From positions 1 to 64,000 of the forward strand of contig JAEOSF010000009.1 of assembly GCA_016840515.1 (NCBI GenBank): 64,000 nucleotides of DNA. The letters are read 5' to 3'. The stretch's first letter is position 1, and each line of letters starts with the position of its first letter. The position numbers and the translations under genes were made by a program. This document shows, one piece after another, positions 47,395 to 57,138 of this stretch. Origin of the DNA: Candidatus Borrarchaeum yapensis (GTDB lineage: Archaea; Asgardarchaeota; Sifarchaeia; Borrarchaeales; Borrarchaeaceae). The notes under the pieces are model-generated. The model made no database searches and was not told the DNA's origin. It saw only the letters and a program-made list of their open reading frames with translations.

Positions 47395-48480
47395 TTAGAG
47401 CATTTTACGTCTTGTAATTCTATTTTGTATATTTATTTTACCCAACTCGATGCGTTCAAGTATAGCAGCAGCTATAAGTGGAAAACATATTGTTATATCG
47501 CTGATGACTGTTGTATGTGTTTCGTTTTCGGCAGCTACTTTTCCCCAGGAAATCGCCTCTTCTAATGTCGCACCGGATAAACCTCCAGGTTCAGGACGAT
47601 CCATAGTTATTTGAATTACATATTTTAAGGGCTTCTTTAGTTCATTCCCTGCTTGAAATATGAAATTCTTTGGCACGCCACCTCCTAATATGACAGCTGC
47701 AGTGTTTTTAGATCCTTCAAATATCTGAAAGAACTCTTTTAAGTCTTGATATACGTCAATTTTCGGATGGACTCCTCTTAAAGCATCTACTTCTTCTCTA
47801 CTACAGCCAGCTTCAATAAAATCCTGTTCCCATTTATCAACTCCCCATGAAATTATTCCAAAGCAAGAATCAGTAATAGCTGGGACAAAAATGGGAATAT
47901 CTGCCTTATAGGCATTATAGATCACTGATTCATTCAATAGACTTTTATCCGAAACTAATCGTTCCAGATGTTCTGCCAATAAGCGAAACAGTTCTGGAGT
48001 AGTGATTTTAGGCATATTCTGAATTTCTTTGTAGAATTTCAATACAGGTAAATCAAACCATTTAACATAGTTCCATTCTGGAACAAATACATCGTAAATA
48101 CGATATATCCCAGTTTTATACAATTCTCTATCATCAACTTGGCATTTTCCTTTAATATGGTGTCCTCCAAATGCTTCTAATGCGTCATGAACAAGATTTG
48201 CGCCTGTAGATACAATTGCATCAATAGCATTGGCCCTGAGTAAGGCTGAAATTACTCCTTTCATTCCAGAAGGTGTCATTGCACCTGACAAGCCTAAAAA
48301 TACACTACATTCATCATCATTAAGCATTTTTTCGTAGATTTCAGTAGCTTCCGCTAATCTACCGGCACCAAAACATCCAGATTTTTTCATTTCTAATATT
48401 ATTTCATTCACGGTCATTTTAGGTCGAATATTTAAAGGAAGAATAACGTCATTCATCTTTATTTCTCTCCTTATTATCAA
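47395..48480 (-). CDS. Deoxyhypusine synthase
   Basis: GLSGAMTPSGMKGVI, STGANLVHD, GGGVPKNF (position of the catalytic Lys), TMDRPEPGGLSGATLEEAISWGK. Confidence 0.93.
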   Translation of the reverse strand: MIIRREIKMNDVILPLNIRPKMTVNEIILEMKKSGCFGAGRLAEATEIYEKMLNDDECSVFLGLSGAMTPSGMKGVISALLRANAIDAIVSTGANLVHDALEAFGGHHIKGKCQVDDRELYKTGIYRIYDVFVPEWNYVKWFDLPVLKFYKEIQNMPKITTPELFRLLAEHLERLVSDKSLLNESVIYNAYKADIPIFVPAITDSCFGIISWGVDKWEQDFIEAGCSREEVDALRGVHPKIDVYQDLKEFFQIFEGSKNTAAVILGGGVPKNFIFQAGNELKKPLKYVIQITMDRPEPGGLSGATLEEAISWGKVAAENETHTTVISDITICFPLIAAAILERIELGKINIQNRITRRKML

Positions 48481-48495
48481 ATTATTTTCAAAATG

Positions 48496-49476
48496 TTATT
48501 TTTTCTCCTTAAATGCAAGAAAAACCATACTCAACCCAGGTAGAGCATATGGAATTCTTTCTTCAATATTAGCAAAAGAATTGAACAGAATTTTTAGCCA
48601 CTTTGGTGGTTCAGACATGTCAAGATATGTGCTGGGAATAAAATTGGTGACTGAATGAATTGTCCAATTCTTTATTACTTTAAGATGATATCTCGCAAGT
48701 TCAAGTTTTAATCCTTTTGCAGTAAATGATTTTATGTTGCATCTCTGATCTTCAGGTTGGTCAAGCGGATATCTATTTATGATATATTCCGAAGGTGGGG
48801 CAAAAACAGCTCTAATTGCTTTGAAAAAAGGTTTGTCATATCCCCACCGATTTTTCAAGACGGCATCGAAAACCGACCAAAATAAATCCAGGTTCCATCT
48901 AGAGTCACCTTCTAGTAGAACGGTACCACCTGGTTTTAATACTCTTGCAATTTCAGAAATTGCACGCTGATGATCTTCAATAAAGCAAAGCGTACTGCCG
49001 GCGCAATTAACATGGTCAAAACTCTCATTTGCGAAAGGCAGGTATCTGGCATCCGCTATCTGAAAACTCGGTTGTTTGTATTGGTTTCCTGCAATTTCCT
49101 TGCTTAAAAGAGTACCAATTATTTCATTATATCTCTCAACAAAATCATAGTACGATGGGAACAAAGTTATCTTCTTTTTTGGCTTAAAATTTAAGGATTT
49201 TTGATTTGCAACTTTTATTAGTCCTTCTGTAATATCTATTCCAACTACAGAGGCTCCCGCAATAGCGTGTAAAAATGATTGAAAGCCCGTCCCGCATCCT
49301 ACATCTAGTACAGTTTTAGGGTTGTATTTTTTGATAATTTGCTGTGCAACAATAAAATGAAGACGAGAGAATAACCACGCATACCATAACTCTTGTATTT
49401 CATCGTAAGTGTTTACCATAGTGTTAAATATCTCAGAGGCGCTCATTTTATCGTCACTTATCAAGTTATGCAACAA
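48496..49476 (-). CDS. SAM-dependent methyltransferase (class I)
   Basis: VLDVGCGTGFQSFLHAIAGASVVGIDIT, FDHVNCAGSTLCFIEDHQRAISEIARVLKPGGTVLLEG. Confidence 0.9.
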   Translation of the reverse strand: MLHNLISDDKMSASEIFNTMVNTYDEIQELWYAWLFSRLHFIVAQQIIKKYNPKTVLDVGCGTGFQSFLHAIAGASVVGIDITEGLIKVANQKSLNFKPKKKITLFPSYYDFVERYNEIIGTLLSKEIAGNQYKQPSFQIADARYLPFANESFDHVNCAGSTLCFIEDHQRAISEIARVLKPGGTVLLEGDSRWNLDLFWSVFDAVLKNRWGYDKPFFKAIRAVFAPPSEYIINRYPLDQPEDQRCNIKSFTAKGLKLELARYHLKVIKNWTIHSVTNFIPSTYLDMSEPPKWLKILFNSFANIEERIPYALPGLSMVFLAFKEKK

Positions 49477-49560
49477 AATAGTGCATTAATCATAAAAATA
49501 TAAGAAAATCAATCTTGAGATTCATTATGTATAAAAATTGAAAAACAAGTCAATAAAAAA

Positions 49561-50142
49561 TTATAGGATTCTACAACCTTCTTCGATTTCCCAGGGTACA
49601 TAAATTAGTGCAACGATTACGCAACCATTGTTTTCTTTGACTTCTATAGATTCTGCTCGTATTGACTTTTCGGTTATCTTTAACATTCTTACTCTTGCCA
49701 TCTCATCTAGTTTATCGGAAAGTGAACGCTCTACACTATTTTTTGACTTAAAGCCATGATCTTCTGCTACAATACCGAAATTGACACCGTTGTCGCGATT
49801 ACCGAATGCCCATCCTACACCAGCGCCAATAGTCTCTCCATGTTGCCCATCCATTCTCGCTAAGACAGCAAAAGTTATTGTGCCTGGTGTTATCATCGGA
49901 ATTGGATTTTTAAGTTGAATGGCATCTGGTGGAAGGATTGATGATACCTGAACAATATTACACTGGTCAATGTGTGCTGCCATTAATGCCATATCAAAAG
50001 CGTTTAGTGATGTTCCACTTTCACCTTTTCCACTTGTTATGAAAAATTTCTTAGGGAGAAACATACCATGCTGAAGTAATTTAGCATACACCCAAATATC
50101 GCCTCCTCCAATAAAAGTAGCACGTATTGAATTAGTTTTCAT
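49561..50142 (-). CDS. pdaD: Pyruvoyl-dependent arginine decarboxylase
   Basis: FFITSGKGESGTSLNAFDMALMAAHIDQCNIVQVSSILPPDA, including the Ser-Ser self-cleavage site. Confidence 0.92.
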   Translation of the reverse strand: MKTNSIRATFIGGGDIWVYAKLLQHGMFLPKKFFITSGKGESGTSLNAFDMALMAAHIDQCNIVQVSSILPPDAIQLKNPIPMITPGTITFAVLARMDGQHGETIGAGVGWAFGNRDNGVNFGIVAEDHGFKSKNSVERSLSDKLDEMARVRMLKITEKSIRAESIEVKENNGCVIVALIYVPWEIEEGCRIL

Positions 50143-50983
50143 TTTTATATTCTAAAATTAGCGACTTTTTTTATTAATTGAAAGAATTTAGAGCATCTTG
50201 TTACCCTTGCTCAAATTCTGTTGCGTTTCTCTATTAATTACGTCTATATTGAATAAAGCATCCTTATGCTTTTTAAAGATTTCTATTCTACTCATTATAG
50301 CGAAATCATTATTTTAGGCGTTTAATCACCTAGAAAGGATATTTAATCTTTAAAAACTACCTTTTTTTTGATTTTAGATAATATAAGCGAAAAAAAGAGA
50401 ACTAAATCTTTTAAAACCTATTAAACTTGATTTTTCTACACCCTCGTTCCAGAAAAAGCATTTCCTTTTCGAAAAATAGGTAATTGTTCATTAAAATCTA
50501 TTTAACCCTCATCTGACACTATTTTAGGCTACTTTGGGTTGATGCCAAATACATGTTTCAATCATTGCAGCACGTTTTCTATTAATACAACATAGAATGG
50601 CGCATTTTGAAAAATATAGTATTTCATTGCAGATATTAATTCATTTCTTGAGATTAAGGTCAGTTATAATTTCTCCGCAAGAAGATCCCCTCAACAAGTA
50701 GGTGGTTGTTCACTAGACTTGTGGCATTAAGTGACTATTTGTAAATCAAAGCGTTTGTATCATTTTATTTTAATGCTTATGTAACTAAAAGAATTAAGTA
50801 TAATTCTCTGTTTAACGAGATTATTAGAATTTTAAATGCAATAACGTTCTGGTTCTATTCTAATCGTTGCTAAGAAACTGGTTGGTTCTAGTAAAAATAT
50901 TTTTATGAGTTGAAAGCGAGAATCAATCCATTAGGCTTGATGGCTATATTTGACCATTACAAAATATGGAGGACGTCACTCCT

Positions 50984-51097
50984 ATGAATAAAAAAACTAA
51001 GAGACCAAAAAAAATAGACTTCTGGTACGAAGGTTGGGACGAGGAAAAATTAGGCTTTGATACCGAATGGGAAGATAATGGCAAAGAGGAGGAGTAA
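50984..51097 (+). CDS. 37-aa microprotein MNKKTKRPKKIDFWYEGWDEEKLGFDTEWEDNGKEEE
   Basis: GGAGG upstream of ATG; Lys-rich start and W/acidic tail like the 40.3/40.7-kb ORFs. Confidence 0.65.
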   Translation: MNKKTKRPKKIDFWYEGWDEEKLGFDTEWEDNGKEEE

Positions 51098-51589
51098 TAA
51101 TAATAAGATCTGTTTTTTTTAGATTTTCATTATTAGAGCCAAATCAAGATGGTTTCTTAAAACTTACAAAAACTGAAGCAGGAAAACTATAAAATCAACA
51201 AAGAATATTGAAGTAATTTCTCAATAGTATTCTCGATTAAAGCATCTGCTATGAATTTCCATAAGGAATGCACAAAATTATGCTCTCAGAATCATCGACC
51301 GATTCAAATCGCGCATGGGCAATGAATTCAATTACTCGGGGCTTTGTAATTTTTTAAAAGGGTTCACATAAACTATTCAGAAAAAGAAAAATGTATTTGT
51401 GAAGCCTCATAAAAGGTACGGAACATATCCAGAAATCATAGAATAATGAAGTCATTTTTTTCTATGTTTAGGGAATATTTAGGTTACTTCTTCGATATCT
51501 TCTGCAATTAGGTGATAAGCGGTTCTATCGTCGTTTTTCATGCGCGCATACATTAAACGTAAACTTTAAATACCATTTGTTACAGGACT

Positions 51590-52642
51590 ATGCATAGTCA
51601 AATTATGTTGGGGAGAAAGATTACAAAACAATTACCCAAAAACCGTCACGTCGGAAAAACTATTTTTGTCCGTTCTGGGAACATTGAACCCATTATAGGG
51701 TGCAAAAGACTATTTTTAAAGTTTGAGGGTGGAAATCCTACAGGTACTCAAAAGGATCGTATAGCTCAGGCACTTGCTGGGGATGCCGTTAAAAAAGGCT
51801 ATCAACAAATAGCTGTGGGAACTTGTGGTAACCTTGGTGCAGCAATTGCTCTTGCCGCTAAAGAAGCAAATATTGAGTCACATATCTATATTCCTACACA
51901 ATATCACACAAATAGAATAGGTGAAATTGAAGACAAATATGATGGCGTAATCCATAGCGTTGAAGGAACTTACGAAGATGCAGTTGAAAAATGTTCAACA
52001 GATGCGGAACAATATGGATGGTATGATGCCAATCCAGGAGAATTGCATGCAACTGAGATCGCACTTAACGCTTATGGGCAGATATCAAAGGAAATCTATA
52101 GAGCCTTGGGATATGTGCCAGATCTTGTCTCTGTGCCAGTAGGAAATGGGACTACAATAGCAGGTATATATTACGGCTTTTTACAACTTTTTAAGGAAGG
52201 AAAGACCAATAAACTTCCTAAAATGGTTGCAGCTAGTACATTACGCGGAAATCCTGTAGTAAAAAGTTTTAAAGTTCATTCTCAGGACATCAAGGACTTA
52301 CAACCATCAGAGATCAAAGAAACCTCGTATAACGAACCTCTTGTAAATTGGCATGCGTATGATGGACAAATTGCGCTTGATGCAGTCTATAACAGCCATG
52401 GATTCGCAGAATACGCATCAGATACACGTATGATCGAATTTTCAAGACTATTGAAGAGAGAAGAAGGTTTAAATGTCTTACCGGCTTCTGCATGTAGTTT
52501 GGCCGTTTTACCTTCTACATTAAAGAACATTCAGTTAAATGGAACTAAGTTTACCATCGTTGCTATACTGACAGGCAGAATACCATATAATGGTCGTCAT
52601 AAAAACAATAATGCAAAAAATCATAGTGACAGTCATAAGTGA
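51590..52642 (+). CDS. Fold-type II PLP enzyme (threonine synthase-like)
   Basis: LFLKFEGGNPTGTQKDRIAQALAGDAVKKGYQQIAVGTCGNLGAAIALAAKEA; VPVGNGTTIAGIYYG. Confidence 0.87.
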   Translation: MHSQIMLGRKITKQLPKNRHVGKTIFVRSGNIEPIIGCKRLFLKFEGGNPTGTQKDRIAQALAGDAVKKGYQQIAVGTCGNLGAAIALAAKEANIESHIYIPTQYHTNRIGEIEDKYDGVIHSVEGTYEDAVEKCSTDAEQYGWYDANPGELHATEIALNAYGQISKEIYRALGYVPDLVSVPVGNGTTIAGIYYGFLQLFKEGKTNKLPKMVAASTLRGNPVVKSFKVHSQDIKDLQPSEIKETSYNEPLVNWHAYDGQIALDAVYNSHGFAEYASDTRMIEFSRLLKREEGLNVLPASACSLAVLPSTLKNIQLNGTKFTIVAILTGRIPYNGRHKNNNAKNHSDSHK

Positions 52643-52794
52643 TTTGAGGCTGAATATTTGAGCCTTGTAATTTCTAAAGGTAAAAACTTTGCCAAAGAAG
52701 TAACAACAGATTTTTTTGTGTTATGTCTCAAAATTTGGAGATACGTTAAAGTTAAATCAAAAGATGAATTAAACTTGAAACGAATTCGAGATAA

Positions 52795-54177
52795 TTGATT
52801 GAAATTCAGGGAGAGACTAAAGTGGAAATATTAGGGCATTATGGCGATGACGGGATAAAGATACGCTTTCGAGATAATACTTATGAAATTATTTATCCTA
52901 ACAAATTATGGTCAAACTATCCCACTGCTGATAAGGCAGTTTTATTAGATCATCTAACTTATGTTACAACAATTCATCTTCCTCTAGTCTTCAGCGATAG
53001 AGAGTTGTTATATAATACAGCCCTTCCTTTTTTTGAGCCTTATTTTTTTAAGAACTTAATTATGGACTTTCCCTCCTGTGCTGAAGTTGATGGTACGAAT
53101 ACTTCCGATTTGATCCGCCAGTTTATGAATCTAAAAGTGCAGTTCAAGGACAATAAAGCAAAATTTCCACAATTCGATGTACAAACGAGTGAAAATTCTT
53201 CTGTGGTTGCACTTTCATTCGGAAAGGATAGTTTATTGACGTATGCCGTAGCACAGGAAATCAACCTACATCCCAAAATTGTGTATATTATTGAGCCCTC
53301 AATGAAGTATGAAGAAAAACACAAAACGCTTCTAGCTGAGAAATTCTACAACGAATTTGGGGTAAAATTACACAAAATAACTCACACAGTTGGACAATTG
53401 CGAAATTATGAGTATTTGAATATTGCTATAACAGAGCTTGGCTGGGGACTTCAATCCACAGAATACGCTCTTGAGATGCTACCTCTCGCTTACGAGTATC
53501 AGGCAAAATATCTGTTATTTGGAAATGAACAGAGCTGCGGAGAATATACCTTTGATAAAGAAGGCTTTATAAACTATCCCGCCTATGATCAATCACACAA
53601 CTGGACTGTGCAAATATCAGCAATGACGCAATCTTTGACAAATCGTAACGTATGGACCGTCAGTTTAATCGAGCCTTTAAATGATATAGCAGTGATGTAT
53701 GTATTACAGCATCGATATCCAGAGATCGGCAAATACGAAATGTCTTGCTTTACCGAGACTGAAGCTGGCAGAGACACTAAATGGTGTCATTCCTGCTCTG
53801 TGTGTGGAAAAATGTATCTTTTATTAGTTGCCGCTGGCTTTGATCCAAAACATGTTGGTTTCACAAAAAATATGCTTTCAAAGGAATTTAGAAACTATTT
53901 TTCCCTATTTGGTGGCAAAAAAGTTCACACATATGCTCTTACCGGCTTAGGCTTTGACGAGCAACTTTTTGCATTTTATCTTGCTAGTAAACGAGGTAAC
54001 AAAAGTGATCTAGTTCTGGAATTTGAGAATAGCCCACTTTATGAAAAGGCAAAGGAACGAGAAGAGGAACTTTATAACATCTTTCTTAGCATTCACAAGA
54101 GTATAACGTTACCTCCGGATTTATTTGAAAAAGTATTTGAAATTTATAAGGAAGAAGTAGAAAGTTTTGAATATTGA
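52795..54177 (+). CDS. PP-loop (adenine nucleotide alpha-hydrolase-like) enzyme
   Basis: PP-loop SFGKDSLLTYAVA; C-terminal WCHSCSVCGKMYLLLVAAG. Confidence 0.75.
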   Translation: MIEIQGETKVEILGHYGDDGIKIRFRDNTYEIIYPNKLWSNYPTADKAVLLDHLTYVTTIHLPLVFSDRELLYNTALPFFEPYFFKNLIMDFPSCAEVDGTNTSDLIRQFMNLKVQFKDNKAKFPQFDVQTSENSSVVALSFGKDSLLTYAVAQEINLHPKIVYIIEPSMKYEEKHKTLLAEKFYNEFGVKLHKITHTVGQLRNYEYLNIAITELGWGLQSTEYALEMLPLAYEYQAKYLLFGNEQSCGEYTFDKEGFINYPAYDQSHNWTVQISAMTQSLTNRNVWTVSLIEPLNDIAVMYVLQHRYPEIGKYEMSCFTETEAGRDTKWCHSCSVCGKMYLLLVAAGFDPKHVGFTKNMLSKEFRNYFSLFGGKKVHTYALTGLGFDEQLFAFYLASKRGNKSDLVLEFENSPLYEKAKEREEELYNIFLSIHKSITLPPDLFEKVFEIYKEEVESFEY

Positions 54178-55189
54178 GGTGCAGAAACCATTGAAACGCC
54201 TAAACGTGGCATTAGTATGCAATACAAGGATAACGGATGACGAATTCCAAGTTGAATACGATCCGCCAGATACTATAGAAAAAATTGAGCACGCTATTCG
54301 TAACACAGGTCACAATTTCATGTTCATTGAAGCGGATGAAACTGCATTTGATGAATTGAGAAGATTAAAACCTGACATCGTTTTTAATAGGGCTGAAGGA
54401 GTTCGTGGAGAAAGCAGGGAATCTCATATTCCTGCTATTTTAGAAATGTTGAATATTCCATACGTTGGATCTAACATACTTACCACTGCTATTGCACTTG
54501 ATAAAGGCACTACAAAGAAGATTTTATCTTTTCATGGTGTCAAAAACGCGCACTTTCAAGTATTTGAGGAATTCAATGAACCATTTGTACACAAACTTAG
54601 TTTTCCTTTGATTTTAAAACCGAACCATGAAGGATCTAGTGTAGGTATCGATATAGAAAACGTGGTGCACGATGAGACAAACTTTCGTAAAAAGTTGACA
54701 GAAATGTTAGAAAAGTACAAAGAGTCGATTTTAGCGGAAGAATTTATTGAAGGTAGAGAATTTAGCGTGGGAATATTAGGAAACGGAAATAACCTTCGTG
54801 TATTGCCTATCCTTGAGGTTGACTTTGGTAAACTTCCAGCAGAAGTCGGTACGGTATACGGTCAAAAAGCAAAAACGATATTAGATACGCCACGCGCCCA
54901 TATCTGTCCTGCCAAAATATCAGATTCTTTGAGAAAAAAAATAGAACAGATCTCTATTCAAACGTTTAATATACTAAATTGTAATGATTTTGCGCGAATT
55001 GATCTTCGAATGAACGCATCAGAAGAATTATTTATCTTAGAAGTAAATCCGCTACCTGGCCTTGACTATAATTTAGAAGAAAACGAAATCAGTTTTTACC
55101 CTGTTATGGCTTTTGCATCAGGAATGAACTTCGATAAAATGATTCAAGAAATTCTGAAAGCTGCAATCGATCGATATCAGTTGCATTAA
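54167..55189 (+). CDS. ATP-grasp ligase of the D-alanine-D-alanine ligase family
   Basis: LSFPLILKPNHEGSSVGI, EEFIEGREFSVGILGN, FARIDLRMNASEELFILEVNPLPGL; start TTG 54167 or GTG 54179. Confidence 0.88.
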   Translation: MNIEVQKPLKRLNVALVCNTRITDDEFQVEYDPPDTIEKIEHAIRNTGHNFMFIEADETAFDELRRLKPDIVFNRAEGVRGESRESHIPAILEMLNIPYVGSNILTTAIALDKGTTKKILSFHGVKNAHFQVFEEFNEPFVHKLSFPLILKPNHEGSSVGIDIENVVHDETNFRKKLTEMLEKYKESILAEEFIEGREFSVGILGNGNNLRVLPILEVDFGKLPAEVGTVYGQKAKTILDTPRAHICPAKISDSLRKKIEQISIQTFNILNCNDFARIDLRMNASEELFILEVNPLPGLDYNLEENEISFYPVMAFASGMNFDKMIQEILKAAIDRYQLH

Positions 55190-55192
55190 AAA

Positions 55193-55765
55193 ATGGAAGG
55201 TGCCCCTGCGATTGTGGAGTATTCTCCTCACAAGATTGTAGAACTAACCAATGAATATTTAGAAAGACAGTTTGGGAAAGAGTTTCGGATTACAATAGAA
55301 ACAAAATTAGATCCTCTGAAAATATCAGCCATTCAACTGATAGATACCAAAAATTTTCGAAAAGAATTGAGATACTCTGTCGAAGAGTTTATAGAACGAA
55401 CGAAGCAACCAGATTTTTATTGTCTATTAATTTATAACCAAGATCTTTTAGTAGCATTTTTATTCGGCTATAAAGATGAGTCTCTTGAAGATGCATTTTA
55501 TCTTGATACGATTGCGTCCATCTTGCAGAGAAAAGGCATAGGAACGTTGCTATTACTCTGTGCACTTGTTATTTGCTACCTGATGGGCTTTAGATATATG
55601 ACTTTGAGAACTGAATTAATCGATGAAAGGGGACAACATCCTTTCGAGTTTTTTAAGAAGAATGGTTTTTACCGTTTCGAGTGTCCTCCAGAAGAAGGCA
55701 TCGCTATGAAAAAAGAGCTTACGGAAAATGATGTTGTCACTTATCTTGATATGCTAAAAAAATAA
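55193..55765 (+). CDS. GNAT family N-acetyltransferase
   Basis: YLDTIASILQRKGIGTLLLLCALVICYLMGFRYMTLRTEL..FFKKNGFYRF. Confidence 0.82.
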   Translation: MEGAPAIVEYSPHKIVELTNEYLERQFGKEFRITIETKLDPLKISAIQLIDTKNFRKELRYSVEEFIERTKQPDFYCLLIYNQDLLVAFLFGYKDESLEDAFYLDTIASILQRKGIGTLLLLCALVICYLMGFRYMTLRTELIDERGQHPFEFFKKNGFYRFECPPEEGIAMKKELTENDVVTYLDMLKK

Positions 55766-55800
55766 ATAAAACTTGAGAATTGAAAGAGATTCTTTGTAGG

Positions 55801-56127
55801 TTATCGCATTGATGACTCTAGGTGTTGTAGAACGCCGTTGGCTTTTGATTCAGTAAAATTTTTTCCTTCTTCTGTAAGTCTGTAGATGTGCCGAAGCGGT
55901 GCATCCTTAGGATCTTCTGATGAGTCTTTTACAAGATATTGTAGCTTGCATAGGTCAGTGAGATGTCGATATATATTTCTGATATCTGGTGAACCTAAGT
56001 CATGTTCGAACTTATTCATCAATTGCCATATTTTGTAACCATATGGAGAGTTGTTTTTCTTTTCTAAGTGGTATATTATTGCGAGAATTTTCTGCTTTGT
56101 TTTGCTTAGAGTCGGAAATGGACCCAT
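55801..56127 (-). CDS. PadR-like winged-helix regulator
   Basis: KQKILAIIYHLEKKNNSPYGYKIWQLMNKF...NIYRHLTDLCKLQYLVKD...RHIYRLTEEGKNF. Confidence 0.8.
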   Translation of the reverse strand: MGPFPTLSKTKQKILAIIYHLEKKNNSPYGYKIWQLMNKFEHDLGSPDIRNIYRHLTDLCKLQYLVKDSSEDPKDAPLRHIYRLTEEGKNFTESKANGVLQHLESSMR

Positions 56128-56178
56128 TTTAGATACAACTCTATAGCAATGTTTAAATAGTCATGACTTATAAACTTT

Positions 56179-56203
56179 ACCTATAGGTGTTTCACCTATA
56201 GGT
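56179..56203. promoter_or_regulatory. Tandem palindromic operator ACCTATAGGT-gtttc-ACCTATAGGT
   Basis: Two identical perfect 10-bp palindromes, 15-bp spacing start to start, in the divergent promoter region of the PadR-like and MFS genes. Confidence 0.75.
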
Positions 56204-56320
56204 AGAATAATCTTATGCAAAGCATATCGTGGTCCTTTCTTATGAACAAGACCAGTATTACTTTAGACACTTCCTTCGATTACATGAAGAAAGTGGATTC
56301 GACATGTGAGCGTGATAATT

Positions 56321-56884
56321 ATGACAAGGAAGATTTTTATCGCAATTGCCATTGCCAGTGTTCTCAGCTCACTTACCGTTGGTCTAATTGGACCTGTGTA
56401 CCCTATTTTTATTACTGAGAAGATTTCTGCATCAATCATTAATGTCGGTATGATTTACGCAGTTTTCTATGCCGTAGGGGCTTTTGTAAAACTTCCTGCA
56501 GGCAAACTAGCAGATAAATACGGGAAGGCAAAATTACTTTTTATTGGAGGCATCCTAGGTGCGGGATGTACATATGGATACACGCTTTCATCTACTATCG
56601 GGCATCTAATTCTAATTGAAGTTTTGAACGGGTGTGCATATGCTACAACTCGACCAGCTATGTTGGCATTATTAGCTGAAATTACAAATCCTAAGAAAAG
56701 AAGCTTTCAAATGGGTTTTTTTGACTCTGTCTACGATTTCTCAATCGCTGGTTCCGCTTTCGTAGCGGGTATGGTCGTAAGTACACATGGGTTTGCATTT
56801 CTATTTTATATCTGCGCAGTTTTACAATTAAGTTCTGGTGTATTAGCATATAAGTCAGTTCACTTTATTGACATAAAACGTTGA
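56321..56884 (+). CDS. Half-length MFS transporter (N-terminal six-TM half)
   Basis: MFS motif A region (GKLADKYGKAKLLFIGGILGAG), ends after ~6 TM; start 56306 or 56321. Confidence 0.75.
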   Translation: MTRKIFIAIAIASVLSSLTVGLIGPVYPIFITEKISASIINVGMIYAVFYAVGAFVKLPAGKLADKYGKAKLLFIGGILGAGCTYGYTLSSTIGHLILIEVLNGCAYATTRPAMLALLAEITNPKKRSFQMGFFDSVYDFSIAGSAFVAGMVVSTHGFAFLFYICAVLQLSSGVLAYKSVHFIDIKR

Positions 56885-57138
56885 TTTTCAAAATAGTATA
56901 GTCATAAGACTAACTGCAAAAAATTATTTTTTAAAAGAATTATGATGGTATTAAAACAACTTTTTTCACGCAAACATCCGTTAGTTTTCTATCGATGAGT
57001 TTATATGGGATTAGCCTGTATTTTTTATCACTAAAAAATATAAGCAGAAAGAATCATTTTTTTTCTAAAACTAGAAACTCTTAACCAGGATGCTTCCAGT
57101 AATCGTCTAGATTCAATTTGTAGGTATCTACAAAATTC

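Noticed and set aside
56215-56418. 67-aa ORF upstream of and overlapping the half MFS
   Set aside because: Out of frame with the MFS and Cys/Tyr/Trp-rich; no supporting signal.
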